A stretch of DNA of 64,000 bases from Clavelina lepadiformis (GCF_947623445.1 NC_135242.1:9114001-9178000); one strand, 5' to 3'; numbered from the stretch's first letter, positions 1-15,600 are shown. Program-made: numbers and translations. The notes: generated by a model from the sequence alone, not told the origin.

Positions 1-604
1 AGTTTAATAAGGAACTTTAGGTTGAATATGATTTGAAAGTGTTTATCAGCACCAGAAAATTTTATGTATGTCGCATTCCAAACTAGCACCACACAAAACA
101 GACAGTGCAAAGTTACAAACAATTAAAATACCGGTACTGTATCTAAGTTTTACTTTGTTATATATATACAACATAAGAGTTTCTTTAAAAAATTAGAGAG
201 TTATACAGGAAAGAGCGCGTTTTGCCTTTTCAACACACCATTGATGCTTTTTGTCGATGATTAAGCACAATAACAGACCTAATGGGTCAACAACGTCTAT
301 TTGTGATTTTGGATATTTCCTTGCTTAGAGCTAAATTTGTTACTTTGTTTTAAGCACGAAAAGCAGCTGGCTACTTTTTTTACAAACTTTCAAACAAATG
401 TGTGACGATTTTTCGCTTGACTTTTTTCAAATTTCATTTGATTTAGGCCCAATAGTAGGCTATTACTTAGAGATATTTTCGTAGTAAAACATGTTCCATC
501 ACCACCAGGTTTTCACGACTTTCAAAGCATTGCATGCAGTGAGCGAACATTGAATAAGTTTTTGCCATTTGATGTAAACCCACTGATTGATCTCCCTGGA
601 GACT
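1..604. other. Upstream flank of zinc-finger gene
   Basis: I see no open reading frame with gene character here. It is AT-rich sequence before the first ATG of the zinc-finger gene and probably holds its 5' UTR and promoter. An in-frame TGA lies about 24 bases before the chosen ATG, which supports that start. No TATA box or CpG island stands out. Confidence 0.5.
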
Positions 605-3600
605 ATGAGCTTGGCACAAAATCATGACGAAACTTTCGCCAAAGAGATTGATTCACCGCATTCTGAAGCCTTGACTACGAACACAAGACCTTTGGAGGTA
701 TGGTCCGAGTACTGTACTAACTTTGTATGTCGGCAGTGAAGCTGATAATTTAGTTACGTAGTTTTTTTGAGTGGTGGCGCTTGCACTACACAAAGGCTGG
801 TATTCTGTACCTTAGTTGGAATTGAGTGACCAAATGACGTGGAATATTTTTTTGACAGATCCAATTACTGAAACCAGAAATTGTATCCCCAATTTTTATT
901 GCTACTAACATATTGTGAACATCGTAACCTCCTGCAGTAATCACCACAAACATAGTAATTCAAGGGTTACAAAATCAAGTTGCAAAAACGTATATTTGTA
1001 GCCTGAATGTCGAATTCGAACACTCTGTGGACCATAATTTAGCTCTTCCAAATAACCAAAACGGATTGAGACAAAAAGTTTTGTGAGCAGTGCATTTAAA
1101 AAAAATTAAATTTTCTATAAAGCAATTGAAAGCCTGGGGTGACCGTAACGTCAGAGGCTGGGGAAACATTGACGGAGCACCACATCCCGAAATATTTAGG
1201 CTGTATTTTGAGACTGTGTATTAACCGAGGTACTTGCTTAGTTGCTTGCTTATGTTGGTCACTGTCTAGCGTGTTTAGTAGGGTGAAAAAAGTTAAGCTT
1301 GTTTGCAGACGCATGGGAAGTAAATTAAATAATGCATTTAATTTATAGAAAACATAAATTATACAACACTCATTTTAGAAGAAAATTTTGGTTGGAACTT
1401 AAAACTTATAGTTTTACTTTCTTAAATTGAGCGTCAGTTTTACAGCAAGCCCAGCAAGGCTTTCTTAACTTAACAAAAAAATTTCGCTGTATACCATGGT
1501 TGATGCGAAAGAGGAGAATCGGTCAGTTTTCGTTTGCAAAATGACGAAATTGAAAACTAATTTCGAAGTTTTCAGCAAAACTGTAAATTTTTATGCATAT
1601 TATATTTAAACCAGATAACACAACTACAGGCTAGTGGTACAACATTCAGAGCAGATAACAGAATATGCAAGTTACAAACAAAAAAGTTTCCTAGTGTTTA
1701 GTTGCATGGCCCGATGCATTCCGATATTAGTTTTCTCATTCCTTGCCAAAGATTTTATGAAAATTAAAATGTAAACTACAAAAATCGGAGTAGATTGAAG
1801 AACTCCGTTTTGGTTTTCATAACTATATGAAGACCAAAAATAGCTTTTTTAACAACCTCCAAACATAATATTCTAGAAGACAACCAGTTTTTGACGTGAA
1901 AATAAGGTATAACGTAACGGGTTGTTGGAGACGCATTTTTTCTAATCTAGTACAGAATAATATGGCCATGGGAATAAGTTCGAAATGGCCTGAATAATTC
2001 CATCACAAAATAAGTTTACATCTCCTATACCCACGCATTATTAATTCAATGCGTTATTGGTCATATTCTAACATTTACGTTTAATTCTATAACATTTTAT
2101 CCTATAGTGTGATTTTCTTGTCCCACTGAGGACATTAATTTAAAAGCCTCATGTATAACAGCAACGCGGTAGTAACCTTAATTTACAAAAAAACTAAAAT
2201 TATAAGTTTCAAAATCAGCGTTATGGAGATTTTCCACCAGCTTTAATAGTGAAATGTTAACTTGCTCCTATGAGGTTGTTCGGATTCGTTACCGTTCACA
2301 ATTTTGAAGACCTCCTGTTCTCTATACCTATGATGATGAAACCAGTTTGAAACCTAACCGGACGAGATAGTTATAATGGGCATAATAAAGCTGTTTTAAC
2401 AGATGCCGTGACAACGAAGCTGAATATGTTTGGCTTCTTGTTTTCTCTTTTTCCCAATCCACTTTATTTTTGAACGTCTGCCAAGTTTAAATCCTATTTG
2501 GCACTGGAGCAGCAACATTACTGATCCAGCATTGACTTAAAGCAATGCTGTTTGTACGTTTTGCACTTTTTTGCTATGCTTCTTTAAAGCACAGAGTTAA
2601 TGTATACAGAGACCAGCTTGAATGCAATAGTTCGGTCATTTAACACGTTTTTTGCCTGTTTGATGGGTGAAATTGGGAAAAATTGTAATAGTTTTTTTTT
2701 GTGATAAATTATTTCATTCTAACTTGCCTATAAACTTACTCAGCAACAAACAATTTTTGTGATAACGAAACAATGTAGCGTTTATCGCCTGTTGTTATGG
2801 TAATAACTCTGAGTTAATTTTTTAGTGGATCATGTTTCTCTGTTCTCTTGAAATGCACATCCTAACCCTTCCTAAGATTCTTCCAAAGTATTTGTAACCT
2901 AATTCTAGGTTGATATGAAATACGCGCTGACATATAAAATAATGCATTTTGCAAGACCATAATAATTTCGAGTTAAGTTCGTCTGTCATTATAACAGCGC
3001 GCGATTGAGTGTAGGTCGACTCGGCGGTGGAGCAATTGGTCCGCCTGTCTCGTGAATATGTCGGTTAGGTTCGATTCCCAGTTGCACTACCGTGGAAATA
3101 TCCTCCTCGACAACGTTAGTGGTGGTCCTGAATTCCTTGTGAACAGTCCCAAATTTGGGTAATAGCCTACAACAAAAATCCCAAAAAAAAACAAATAAAA
3201 ATGTATACTCATGTCGTCACTTGCCCAAAGACAAGCTCGGTAGGAGGAATCAGGACTAGAGCGGTGAATATTCATCGTCGAGTTTAAGTGTGTGAAGACT
3301 TTGCTCAGTCCGACTATAAAAAAAGATAGTCATACCGCAGGTGCTTACATTTAGATCAATAGATGCTATCAATGCTTACAATGCTATCAATAGATGCGTC
3401 AACGTCTGTAAAAAATATCGCTGATTTATAGCTTGCTGAGAAGTTCCGTAGTGACTTTTCAGTCTAAGAAAATAGACCTCTTTCAGACGTGATTTCCTGT
3501 ACGGATCACGAAGATTTTGCGACAGTACATTAGGGGTGAGGGATTTTTCGAACAATCCGGAACCGCATGAATTGAACGTTGAATCGCCATAGGCAAAGAC

Positions 3601-6600
3601 CATAGAGGTTTGATGTATGGGAATGTGCTGAATCAAAGACAGCCCTGAAAATTGGCCATCTTTGATTTTCGCTCGAATCCGAATCTTGCAGATTCGGGCT
3701 GGAGCTTTGATTTTGCATAAAATGAGAAATGCACAGCAAAACGTTCAAGTTTTCGATTTTATGGTTGCGAGTAATTTAAATAACTTCGTTTAAGCGAAAA
3801 CCAGGTTAATTGTTTTCATTCCAACAAGAGGTTAAGTTTAAGCTTGCTCTCCTTGCTCGTCGGGTATTTTGCAATATAAAGCGAACTGAGCAAAGTTAGC
3901 AAATTCGGAATCGCATAAATATCTCACAAACCACGAACCTTTTTTTACTTTGGCACATCCTTAATTACGTATTACACGTCTGTACCACCAGCCCACGATC
4001 GGCACTACACCCCCGACAACGCAGTGTTCAGAATTAAAGTAAAGAGTATTTTGTCGCACATTTAAAAGAAAACTTATTTATGGGTGACAACTTTCGCTTT
4101 GTTATTGCTACGTTATATCGGTGCAAACATTAAATCTATGGGCCGTTCATCTCCTGAAATGTTTTTCTTTTCAAAGCGGCCAAAGATTTCTTCTGCAACA
4201 ACTTAAAATGCAAAAATCATTTCTAATATAGTATATCCATGTTCCACAATGCTTTTATTATTATACAGCTACCTTTATCAAAAGCAAATGAATTGTATGC
4301 ATTTTTGATTTAACATTTTAGGTTAAATTTGCAATTTTTCAAACGTATCTTTGTTTGTTTTTGCAGACCGATAAAAATAAACTTGGATTTTCAAGTTCAA
4401 AAGACACTGAGTCAGCTTCGTCATCGTCTCAAAATGATCAATTATCACCTAATAATAGCAAAGCGGATAATATTTCTGGTGAGTAGTCTATTCTCTGCAA
4501 TTGTTAGCAAGTTTTGTTGTGTCAATCAGAGTTGTAACCAAGTCATCAAACTCGAGTCGCAAGTCAAGCTGAGTCATTTACCTTTTCATAGTCAAATCGA
4601 GTCTTTTGGTATAGGTGACTCGAGTCAAGTCAAGTCATTTGCTAAAGAAGACTCGAGTCAATTGATATTCGAAACCAAGTTGAACAGAAAGCAAAAATAC
4701 GATTTCTATCGACCAGAGACATTTGGGTTTATTACAAATTTTGCTCCATTTGGTATCACTTTACACGTTCCTAGACAAATAAAATCATTTTAAGTTACAC
4801 TTTAATGTGTTTGGACCAATAAATAGAGATAATAGATTTACCTTAATGCTTTAATGAAATCAAAAAGAACCGGCTCTAGTTGAGCCATTTCACATATTGA
4901 CCCGAGTCAAGCCGTTTATGTACTTTCTTATTAAAGGGCTGGAGTTAAGGCAAGTCTTTGGAAAAAGTCGAACTTGAGTCGAGTCATTACTCTGGTCTCA
5001 ATACTTGAAATCTTTGTGTTGTAGTATTAAAGATAATTAATAAAAATAAATAAATTATACTTAAAATTAAGGTATAAATTACACCTATTAATTTATAGAT
5101 AAATTTAAGATTGTGTTTTTGATACCAAAGATTTCTCACCATTTGGAATCTCTGAAGCGCAAGCCAGTTCTGTTAGTGAGGTTGCTAATACTAATTCAAA
5201 CACTGAGGTTAAAACAAAGCTTGTGCGTTTCAAAAGAAAACCATCAAGATACAAGGATTGTCTTCTGGAAGTACCCACAAAGCTAACGACCTTCAAAAAA
5301 TTGGCACCATATTCAGTCAGTGTTTTGCTACTTGTAAATATATATCAGGAACATTTGACTGATACTTTATTTTGATTACTTTTGGTAATTCTGTTAGCAT
5401 TGTTGCGTAAAGGGCTTGAGGATACAGCTGAAGAAAAATAAAGCAAATAAATCTGGCCTGCCCACGGGTAATAATAACTCCAAGAATAAACCTTCCAACC
5501 AAAAAGTTAAGAAATCTTCAACACCATCAACGCCAGTATTTTGTGCTGAAACTGAAGGTGATTTGGTAGTCATTAGCATTATGACCAACATGAAAGAAAT
5601 TCACTAAAAATTTCATCAAAATATTTAAAAAAATTATGTTCTGGATAATTAGAATCTTGCTGTAATATTAACCAAAATTCCTGTTTTATTTCAAATATTT
5701 GCTTGTTATTTAGGACCAAGTGTATCTTTTGATGAAGAAGGCAACTTCAGATTTAAGGTATGGATTAAACAGTTAGTCAAGGGTAAATTAGATTTAGTAC
5801 AATTAATTTATTGAATACTGTAACTTTACTATTTATCTTTTTACTCGATTTTTTTTTCAACTGTGCAGTTCTAATCTTTTTTTATCCAAGTTTTGTTGGC
5901 TTAAAACAGGTTTGCAAGGAGCATACTGTTAAAACAAAGTCAAACGGAATGACATCATTCAAGTAAGCAAATTTTGTTTTTGTTTGTGGAGTCAGTTGCA
6001 ATTTCTTTAGCATATTTAATAATTTTTTGCAACTTTATACAGGTGTGATGTTTGTGATATTCTATTTCCACGCTCATTCAGTCTTCGTCGACATTATGAA
6101 AGAATTCATATTAACCCAAGATTTATTAAAAACAAAGGAAAGAAAGACCAAGAAATTGTTGATAAATTATTAGCAGAAGAAAACGTGTCTGATCATCATT
6201 CTAAAAGCTTTCCCACAAGTACAGGTGCGCTCATTTAAATATTTCAATAGCAATTGTACATTGTTTTACAGATATCAAGTGCTGTGTTTTCTTTTTAATG
6301 ACCGACTAGAAAAACACTGGTTTGGTGTGAAATTGTGAGATTAATAATTTATATTTAATAAATATCAATTTGTATAATAACTTGTTGTTTTTATTTTAAA
6401 TCACAACTTTTTTTCTTAAAATCTACTCTAATATTCTATATATATACTCTTCTTATGTTATGATTAATTTGTTACTTTACATTTTTTGGCGTTCATAGGC
6501 AACTGAATATATTTTTCAGTGATATATTTTATACAGAGAAACGTTCATCTCCAGATGCTTCAGAAGACTCCTCATATTTTTTATATGCCTGCAAACTCTG

Positions 6601-9600
6601 TACAAGGCAACATATCTTTTTCAAAGCAAGGCATGAACTGAGACTACATCATCAAGTATGTTAATTATTTTGTGATTCTTGTTTATTAGATTGCATATTT
6701 TCTAATTTACTTATTAACAAATATAAGTCATATCTTTAGCTACCATGCTTCTATGGAACCTTTCATGAGCACTAGTGATATCTATGCAACTTAAAAGATG
6801 TTGAACGTCTGTAAAGTGGGATTATCATTTAGTTTTTAGTATTTCTTTTATTTCATAATTTTCAGGAAAAGCACAGTACAGTTATGCCGAAAGTATTTGA
6901 TGCATTTAAATGTGAGTCATGTGATCGCTGTTACTCTACTCGCCATGAGCTTCAGAGACATAAGCGTAGCCATTCTGGTGAAAGGCCATACGCATGTAGG
7001 TTTTGTGCTAAGCGCTTTCCAACTTCAACAAATGCTAGAAGGCATGAGCGAACCCACACTGGTGATCGTCCTCATATTTGTAAAGTATGTCCTATTTAAA
7101 AAGTCTCTCAATTATTTTACTAGATATATAATCAGCATGAATAAATGCTGGATCAGTCAGCAAGTTTCTTTGTTATGCTACTACAACCATATTTTTTATT
7201 TTAAATTTTTTTATGATAAATGTTGGTGAAAATCTACTCACAATTGTTGACTGGACTTTCAGGTGTGCAACAAAGGGTTTATCCAGAAAACAGATATGGT
7301 GAAACATTTAAGAGCTATTCACAAAATGAAAGTTACCAAAACCAAAGCTGAAAGAGCTGGAAAGAAGGTCAGCTGAACTAGCAGTTATCTTCTTCACTTG
7401 TAAATCAATTGCAGGAAAATATCACAGTTGCCCTTGGCGAAATAAATAAATTCAAATAAAACAATCTGTTAATTTTTTTTGTAATGTTTTTAGGTTGCAT
7501 CTCTGACAGTTCATAGAAAACCTATTACCACCATACCTCACCAGCCCCAAAAAGATAGAAATAAGTTTGAGGAAAACATAGATTTTGCTGCATATTTGAA
7601 ATTAGATCAATTTGAAAAAGGAAGTTTAATGGGTGGAACCACAATGGAAGTTGTGTCACAAAGCAAGTGAGTGAAAAGAAAAGGATTTTGATTTCATCAA
7701 GACAGAATTTTTCCAGGGTTTCTACTTTTTAAGATCTCCATTATAATTTTTTGTCACTGATTAGTATCGCCAAGAAGAAAGAAGATATTTGCAAACAGTC
7801 TACTGTTCAGAATGCATCTGATGGGAATCTTGACAGCAAACCTGTTTCTGAAAATAATGTTGCGGTTGGTGCAGATGGCCGTCCAGCTCGATCACAGAAA
7901 TGTGCCGAATGCTCTAAATCTTTTACCAGCCAAGTGAATTTACGCAGACATTTCAGACTGAAGCACGAGAGAAATCAGGTAAAACAAGTGATTCAAAAAT
8001 CAAATGACTCACTTATGGATTATGTAATTTGTATGACACTTCATTTCCCATGATATTTCTCTGAAAAGGTTATTCGCTCTGCACTGCCGGTCAGTATGGT
8101 GGTTGACAAGTACAAAATACAAGATGACGCTGAAAGAGATTCAGTTATGAATGGAAATGTTGCAAATCACTCATGTGGTAATTTTTTGCAATCCTTTGTA
8201 GCTGCATCATATACTGTATGATATATTTCATTTTAGAAGGTTCTGTAAAACTACTAACGATACTACCACCATAACGATGCATTGGTGAAAATTAATGGCT
8301 TCTTATCGGAAACTTTTGTGACTGTGAGCATAGCTAAAGAATTTTAATATTTTAGGTAAAGAGGCAAAAGACATACAATCGCTTGCAGTGGATAATCCGA
8401 TAGGAAAATCAGGATCAAAAGCAGCTGTTGGTAGTACAGAAGCTACTACGGCTTTAACAAGTAAAGATAATGAACCTATTGATAAAAATGAATCCTCAAA
8501 CGCAACTTCACTCTGTGTGCCTCCACAATCTCCACCAAGCAAAAACGTTTCAATCGAGTTAGATCGACAAGGAAAATTTGAGAATGTAAAACAAACCAAA
8601 AGACAATGGTCAAAGTTGGGTAAAATACTGGAACGCCTATCAAACAAAAACAAAAGCAGGTTAGTTCATTGATCTTGCTGTAGCATTTTATGATGAGTAA
8701 AACTGCTAAAAATATGTAACACTGATTTGATCGTTAAAATTACCATTAAAAATATACATAAAACCATTAAAAATACATAAACCTTATATCTCTTTTCTTT
8801 ATGTATTGCATGTTTGCTATGTTGTTGGCCACGTTATTTTTTTATTAAAATCAGCACAAAAATGATGAAAAAAATATACAGCACCAAGTATTGTTTCGAG
8901 CTTAACCAGTGTCAAAACTCTAATGACATTAAAATTTAGTCTTGTAATCTTAGCAAGGATACATTGGTAAAAGGTCTGTAAAACAAACTGCATGTTAAAT
9001 TTGGAATGGAAGACAAATTTTCATAAGGTTATGAGCTTATTTTGTTAGGTTTAAACTCTATTTCGAGACTTAAAATTTTGTGAAATAAAATAATTTGTGC
9101 ACTTTTTTATAAAAGCCGCTCAAAACGGTAAGTAAGTAAAAGCCATAACTTATATTGGAAGAAATACCATTATGATCTTTTCTTTTAATTTAATTTTTTT
9201 AATAGCATATTTCTCTTGTATTTATCTAGACTCTGGGTTTGGTAGCCATGCTAGCCCACCATTTTTACAACACTGCTATATTCTTACATGTAGTCTGATT
9301 GAAGCTCTTGGGGCTTTGGAGCATTTATCCATTGCTTAATTTTCTGCAAGAATGTTTTCATTGTATTATAATACTTTGTATTTAACTTTCACTTTCCACA
9401 GTTAGCGGCAAAAAATTATCAATGCAATAATGTTTTTACTTTAGCTGCTTTTATATATTAAATTTGTATTTTAGTGATGAAAATGTTGCTCAATGTTCTA
9501 AAACTTCACATGTAAAGCCAAATGACCAAAGAGCTGTATCCTCACATCGCAGGAAGCAACTGGTGCCATCTCGACCATTTACGGAGGATTTTGACAAGAA

Positions 9601-12600
9601 TGTCGTGCTGAGCACTAATTCAAAATATAAACTTCTTCCCACAAAATCTTTTGATTCACAGAAGCATGACACACGATTTTCATCAAAAGAGAAAAACCTT
9701 GCTTATCCTAGGCGATCTTCTTTGCGCAAATCTATTGCTGAAGCCATACCAGTAAATTCTATGGCTGATGTTCAAATGCCTAGCAAATTGGATCCACTGA
9801 AACAGATACAAAGATTTTGTGAACTTAATCCTATCCAACCTTTTTCTGGAAATACACAGCTAGAAACATCACCATATAAGAAAAGTTTTCCAGGCAAAAC
9901 ATTTACTCCTCAAGAAAGGTCTGGAATTTACACAATAGCAGATTTTAAATCAGACCGTCAAATTATCGAGCACAAAGGCAATTTGCATAAAGCGATCTAT
10001 CCAAGGTCTCCGTATTTAGGAAATATTCCTGTGTCTAATCCATCTGGCTCAAAATCATTTTTAGATGAATGCTGGACGTCCAAAATGAACTACATTGAAA
10101 ATGCTTCTGCTAAATCGTTGGTTGGTCAAAAGAGTTATGTGGCTAACAAGCACTTGCCACACACTTCATTTAGTGATCGCTATCCTTCCAAAATGTTTCT
10201 CCCCTGTTCACCGTCTGTTACAGCAGAAAACATCAATCATTCACCTGCACCTCCAACCACTCTGGATGTTAAGAGAAAGGGTTATGTTGCTTATGCTGAT
10301 GCACCTTTAGATTTAAGACATCCAAGCAGAAAACCTTTAACAGACTACGTAGTGACACAGAATGGTGTTTTAGATTTTAGCAAAAAAACCAGACAAAATC
10401 TTGTTCATGCTGAAAAAACACAAAATTGTCTACAAGAGGACACCGGTTTTCATGATCCCATCACAACAATAGCCGAAAATGTAAAAAGTCCCTCAATAAA
10501 TGGTTTTACTCCAGAGAGATACAATGTGCCTGCCCCAGGCAATACTGACAAAATAAATTATGGGGGTTTCAATAGTGGCCACATTGGCTACAACTTTCCA
10601 GGTGCTCAGCCATGCAGTAGACCTTCATTAAAGTTCCATAATGTAGAGTTTAATAAAGGTCGCCAGGTTCTTGGTGCAGGTACTGCTGGTAGACCTGCAA
10701 CAAAATACAACCCTAACGTGCAATGGAATACTAACATGCCTTCACATTATTTGTCCAGAAACAATACTGCATATGTTAATGATGGAAAAAAAATCAACGT
10801 TGCGTCTTCATATGCTCATGAACATAGGCATATTGGCAGAAATGGAAATCATACCTATGGGGGATATCCACGGCTCGATAAACCTTCTGTGAGTCATAAG
10901 CATATTCAACATGAACATGGGTTTAGACGACATAGACACAATTATCATTGTTCACATTATGGTCATGCACGTGCATCTTTCTTGCCACCAAAACATTTTC
11001 CTTCTAATTATTCACGTCGAAAGAATTATGCATCATCTTCCACCCATCTGGCAACTGACCATACCAATAACTATCTTGGGTATAAACCAATCTTCAGTCA
11101 AAAGCAAAAGAAAAGGAGTAAAGAATGCAAAAGGGCTGCACGTGACCTTCTATCAACTGAAAAAAGTAACTTTAATGGTAGAAATGCAGGCTCTTCCCAA
11201 ATTTTCTCGATGACGATTAGTAGTGGGCAAACAGAAGAAGATGTCATGAAAAGATGCATCGAAAAAGCACAAAATGAGCTGAAATTGCACTCTGCCAGTA
11301 GTTATTCCAAAGTAGAAAATAATATGCCAGAAAAAGCAAAACAAGAATGTGTTCTTCTCGAATATTCTTCAGTTTCAACCTCATCTTTGCCACAGCTCTA
11401 TGGTATGTGTTGTTCCCTCATTATATGTGAATAAGTTTGTGCTGAATTATCGCATATCATTCTTGTTGAGTTTGACCACTAGTTTTTGTCCTATTTGATA
11501 CGTACAGCTGTCATACATCATTATAGTATTTTAGACATGCACTTTTTCAATACTATCTGTTTGTAAAAAGGTATTTTAACAGTATTTGCACAATTACTAG
11601 ATACAGATGTGGAGCATTCTCATGTATCAGTTAATAGCCCATTGTTACCCTTCACACCTCCAAGATATATCTCAGGTTTGTAAATGAATTGCATACTAAT
11701 GATATCATTTAATGATGCATCACTTGTTTGCCGTTGTCTTGATAATCTGAACAAAATAATGCAAAGTGTTTGTTGTGAGCTTTATATTGACAAAGAAAGT
11801 AACAATAATCACTGTATGTTATAAAGACAAGATTGTTTCATTGCTTCCTTATTCTTAGACAATAAAGAATCAGCTCCTGATACACCAGCATCTCTTAATC
11901 GGAGCAAATTAACAATGACTCCTGGGTTTGATACTAATGGAGATGATTCAAGTCATGAAGGTGAAGCAGGTCCAGATACTATGAAGTCTGATTCTTTTTC
12001 TAAGTTAGAAACCCATAGTAATGACGCATCAGATGAAGTAGCATCAAATGCTTTTATTAATTGTGAATATAATGAAGACAAAGGCTGCTCTACAGAACAT
12101 CCAAATACGTTAAAGACTGTAAGTTGTCTTATTTTAAATTACTTTGAAAACTTAGTTCAGTGTGAGTATTGGGTGATTACCTATTTGTTAAAATGTGTGT
12201 TTTGTTTCTTGTTCACATAATTCTGTGGTTCTTTTACTAGAAATAGATTGTTGTTAAATGTTTGTTACTAGTGTAAATGCTCCATATAAGTTTATCTTTA
12301 TTGAGGGTTAACAGATCAGCTGTTTCTAGTGTTTGGGTTTATCAGCCTTAATAAATTTAGTATCACCAGATTAAAATGAGAAATTCAATATTCAACACAG
12401 CTGATTAATCAAATGAATAATTACTTTCCATTTCATTGAATTTCAAAATTCCATGAAATATCCTACATCCAGTTTGGAACTGCTGCAATAAGACAAAGTT
12501 GTTCCCTTAAATTAAAGACACTCTTGTTGAATTTAGTACTGCGCTTTCATTCTCCATCATAATTTATCTTTAAAATTATTTATTATTTTAAAAGGATTCA

Positions 12601-15600
12601 CACCCATTTACTCCTGGCAATGGACAAGAAAACATTGAATATCAGGATACAAAATATGATGCACAGACATGGTCTGTGACGCAAGCACAAAACAATCACT
12701 CTGAAGATAAATATGTTAAAGAATTAAAATCAAATGAACCGGTATGCAATTAAGATTTCCAAAAATAGAATCAGTTGTCAGAAAACGAAGGTTAAATATG
12801 ATGATTCTGAATTTATTTTTATAGCTAAAATTAAACCCAGAAAGGCCTAAAGAATGTAAAGTAGGGAACGCTGTTATCAAGAAAGATGATGACAATGAAT
12901 CAATGGTATGTATTTGTAAAGTATTTGCTATAAATGAAAGTTTGTTTTTCCTGCAAGTTGAATTAATTCATGCAGGTTTTAACATATGAAAATGAAATGT
13001 TCTTATTTGTTACAAATTCATGAGTGCAACTATTTACAACTAATGAATCCAGAATCTTCATAACCCTAAGTTAATTGACCAACGTTTGTTGTTGTTATAC
13101 AATCAACAGGTGCAGTGCAACACAGCTTTGCCAGGTAAGAAGATGCTAGTAACAGCGTAGAAAAGTATTGTAGTACCTGGTACTCTAGGTAGATTTATTG
13201 TTTTTGTATGCATTATGATTTCATATGCTTTGCCTTTGTGGATGTTTTTATGAGAATGGTTATGCTTTTAGCATGAGTATGTAATTTTATTGGTGTTATG
13301 AACTCCACGTTTCTAATGCAGATATGTTGATTAAAGAAACCAACTTGTCAACGGCATTAAATGAGCCAGCTATAAAGGAAACAAACTTGTGCAAAGGAAG
13401 TTTACCTTGCGAAGAGAACATGCGCGAAACAGATAGAGACAGAGTAGCCTCAGATCCAGATCCATCAGATCCAGATCCATCAGATCCAGATCCATCAGAT
13501 CCAGATCCATCAGATCCAGATCCATCAGATCCAGGTGATTGATAAAGATTATTGTCGATCAAACATGAAGGTTTCTACATTGCCTATTCAATATTTAATA
13601 ACTGTTATTTACCTGAGTCTTGGTTTTGCGTTGTTTTTGCTTTGTTTGTATTAGTTATCTGTGTTGTGATACAGATGGAGATAAGGAAGACATTTTGTCA
13701 TCACCTCATTTCAATCAGCTAACTGTAAGTGACAGCAAGCCAAACAACAGTGAAGAACTAGAAACTCCACGAAAATTTGTACAGAAACTTAAACTGAGAG
13801 CTGTAAAGTCTCAGGTATGGGAATAATGGGTAATGTGGTTTTCTCTTTCCCTGCATTTTAATAATGCTTTTAACAAATTTATGCCGTTTTTGTTTTTTTT
13901 TATCTATCGTTTAACTATAATCAGAAGTTAAAGCTACTTAAGTTGGTGTATAAAGACTAAGAAGAATGAAGAATACAGTTGAAAAACTGTTGAAATATGA
14001 AATAGGGGTTTTAAAACCCTCCACAAAATTAACTAGTGTTTCGTTTTCCTGTCTGCCATTTGGCTCCCCGGATGAGATTAGCAGACTAAACTATAGTATA
14101 TGGTTTTACAGGAGAAAGATGGAGCATTTGCTAAGCAGTGGACCTTAGTCGGAATGAATCAAAACATTGCAAACAACGACCCACTGTCTCCTATTTTAGA
14201 AAATAGTGAAATCTTCTCAGATACGATGTTGAAGACAAAGGTCTTTCTTTTTTACATTGCTGTAGTTAGTGTAGTAGATACAGTAGTAATTACACATGCT
14301 GTAGTAATTAACATGACTTTCTAAGGTGGTTACTGGCCTATTTCACAGGGAAAAATTGTACGTTCAAGCTTTTGCGGTTTCTTATTAACTTAAGTTAAAA
14401 GTTACAACAAAGCAACCTAACTTAAATGATTTAATCTATCTTCAATTTAACTCAAAATAGCTATATTCAGATTTCTGCCAACCTTACTTAACGGTCACTT
14501 TTTTGTTAAGTTTTATCTTATTATTGGTATAGGTGCTATATGACTTGTAGTAAATTGTTTTACAAAAAACAGTTGAAAGATCGTTCTGGTGATTCTGAAG
14601 CCAGTGATGAAAATGAGGAAAAATTTGAAGCTGGGTCAAAGCTTCAATCACTGCCAACTCTCTCTGGTCCACAAGTTCAATTTGAAAGTTTGACAAAAGA
14701 GAAAAATGTACAAGAAATAAAAGAAAACGCTGATAAAACCAACGATGTAAAATTATCTCAGGTATATTGTTGACAAAAATGTCTAGCTTTAGTGTTGTTC
14801 ACATTCTAATATTAAGAATTAAAGTAGTTTATCGAAGAAGTTTAATGTATAAGCGGTGAAGTTGTTTATAGAGTAATTCCAGACTGATAATATAGCTTTC
14901 ATAGTTGTTCAAGGTAATTTTTTGTTTGAAATTTAAGTGGATGTTTTTACTTAACAAACTCAAGTTTATTGCAATCAATCTAGGTTCCTATGATACTTTA
15001 TGCCTACAAATTATCTGTCGCACAGGGTGTAGATCTGGATGATATACATGCGTCACCCAAACCAGATGAAAAGCGAAAATCGAAACGCATAAAAACACGT
15101 CAAGCCGCCAATGCGGAAAAGGAAAAACAAGCATGCAAGAAACGGTCATTTGTTATTGAGCTTTCAGATGACGATATTTGCGCTGCAGTAAATGCTTTAG
15201 ATACAAACCTAGCATGTAGTTTGCACGAAAAAAGTGTCAAACAAGAAACATGCACCAATAGCGACAAAGATTTGCTGCCAGGAGAAAAAGGGAGTAAAAC
15301 TACAGATTTACATCAAGGTTCCCCTTTGACGCAGGTTTCAGCCTCAACAAAATTCGATTTAAAAACTGTGGATTCTTTGCAGCTTGACGGGATTGATTTA
15401 CTGACAATCGATTTTCCAGAAGTTCAAAACACCGTTGATACTTTTGATTGTAAATCAAAAAGTGAACATATGTCTCTAATGGAGTTTCAGAACGACCATC
15501 AAAAACAGGTGACTCTTGCAACCAATAATGGGAAAAGTCTCATTAAACCCAAGGATGACCTCGTTGAAACGAATCAGGAATCATACTTTGTTGATATTGT

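Noticed and set aside
3018..3092. Functional tRNA gene
   Set aside because: It has A and B box-like motifs, but no matched acceptor stem, and the sequence continues into a repeated SINE tail.
4329..4793. 154-codon open frame overlapping exon 2 and intron 2
   Set aside because: It reads exon 2 of the zinc-finger gene in the wrong frame and then runs through the MITE; the other frame has a proper acceptor and donor.
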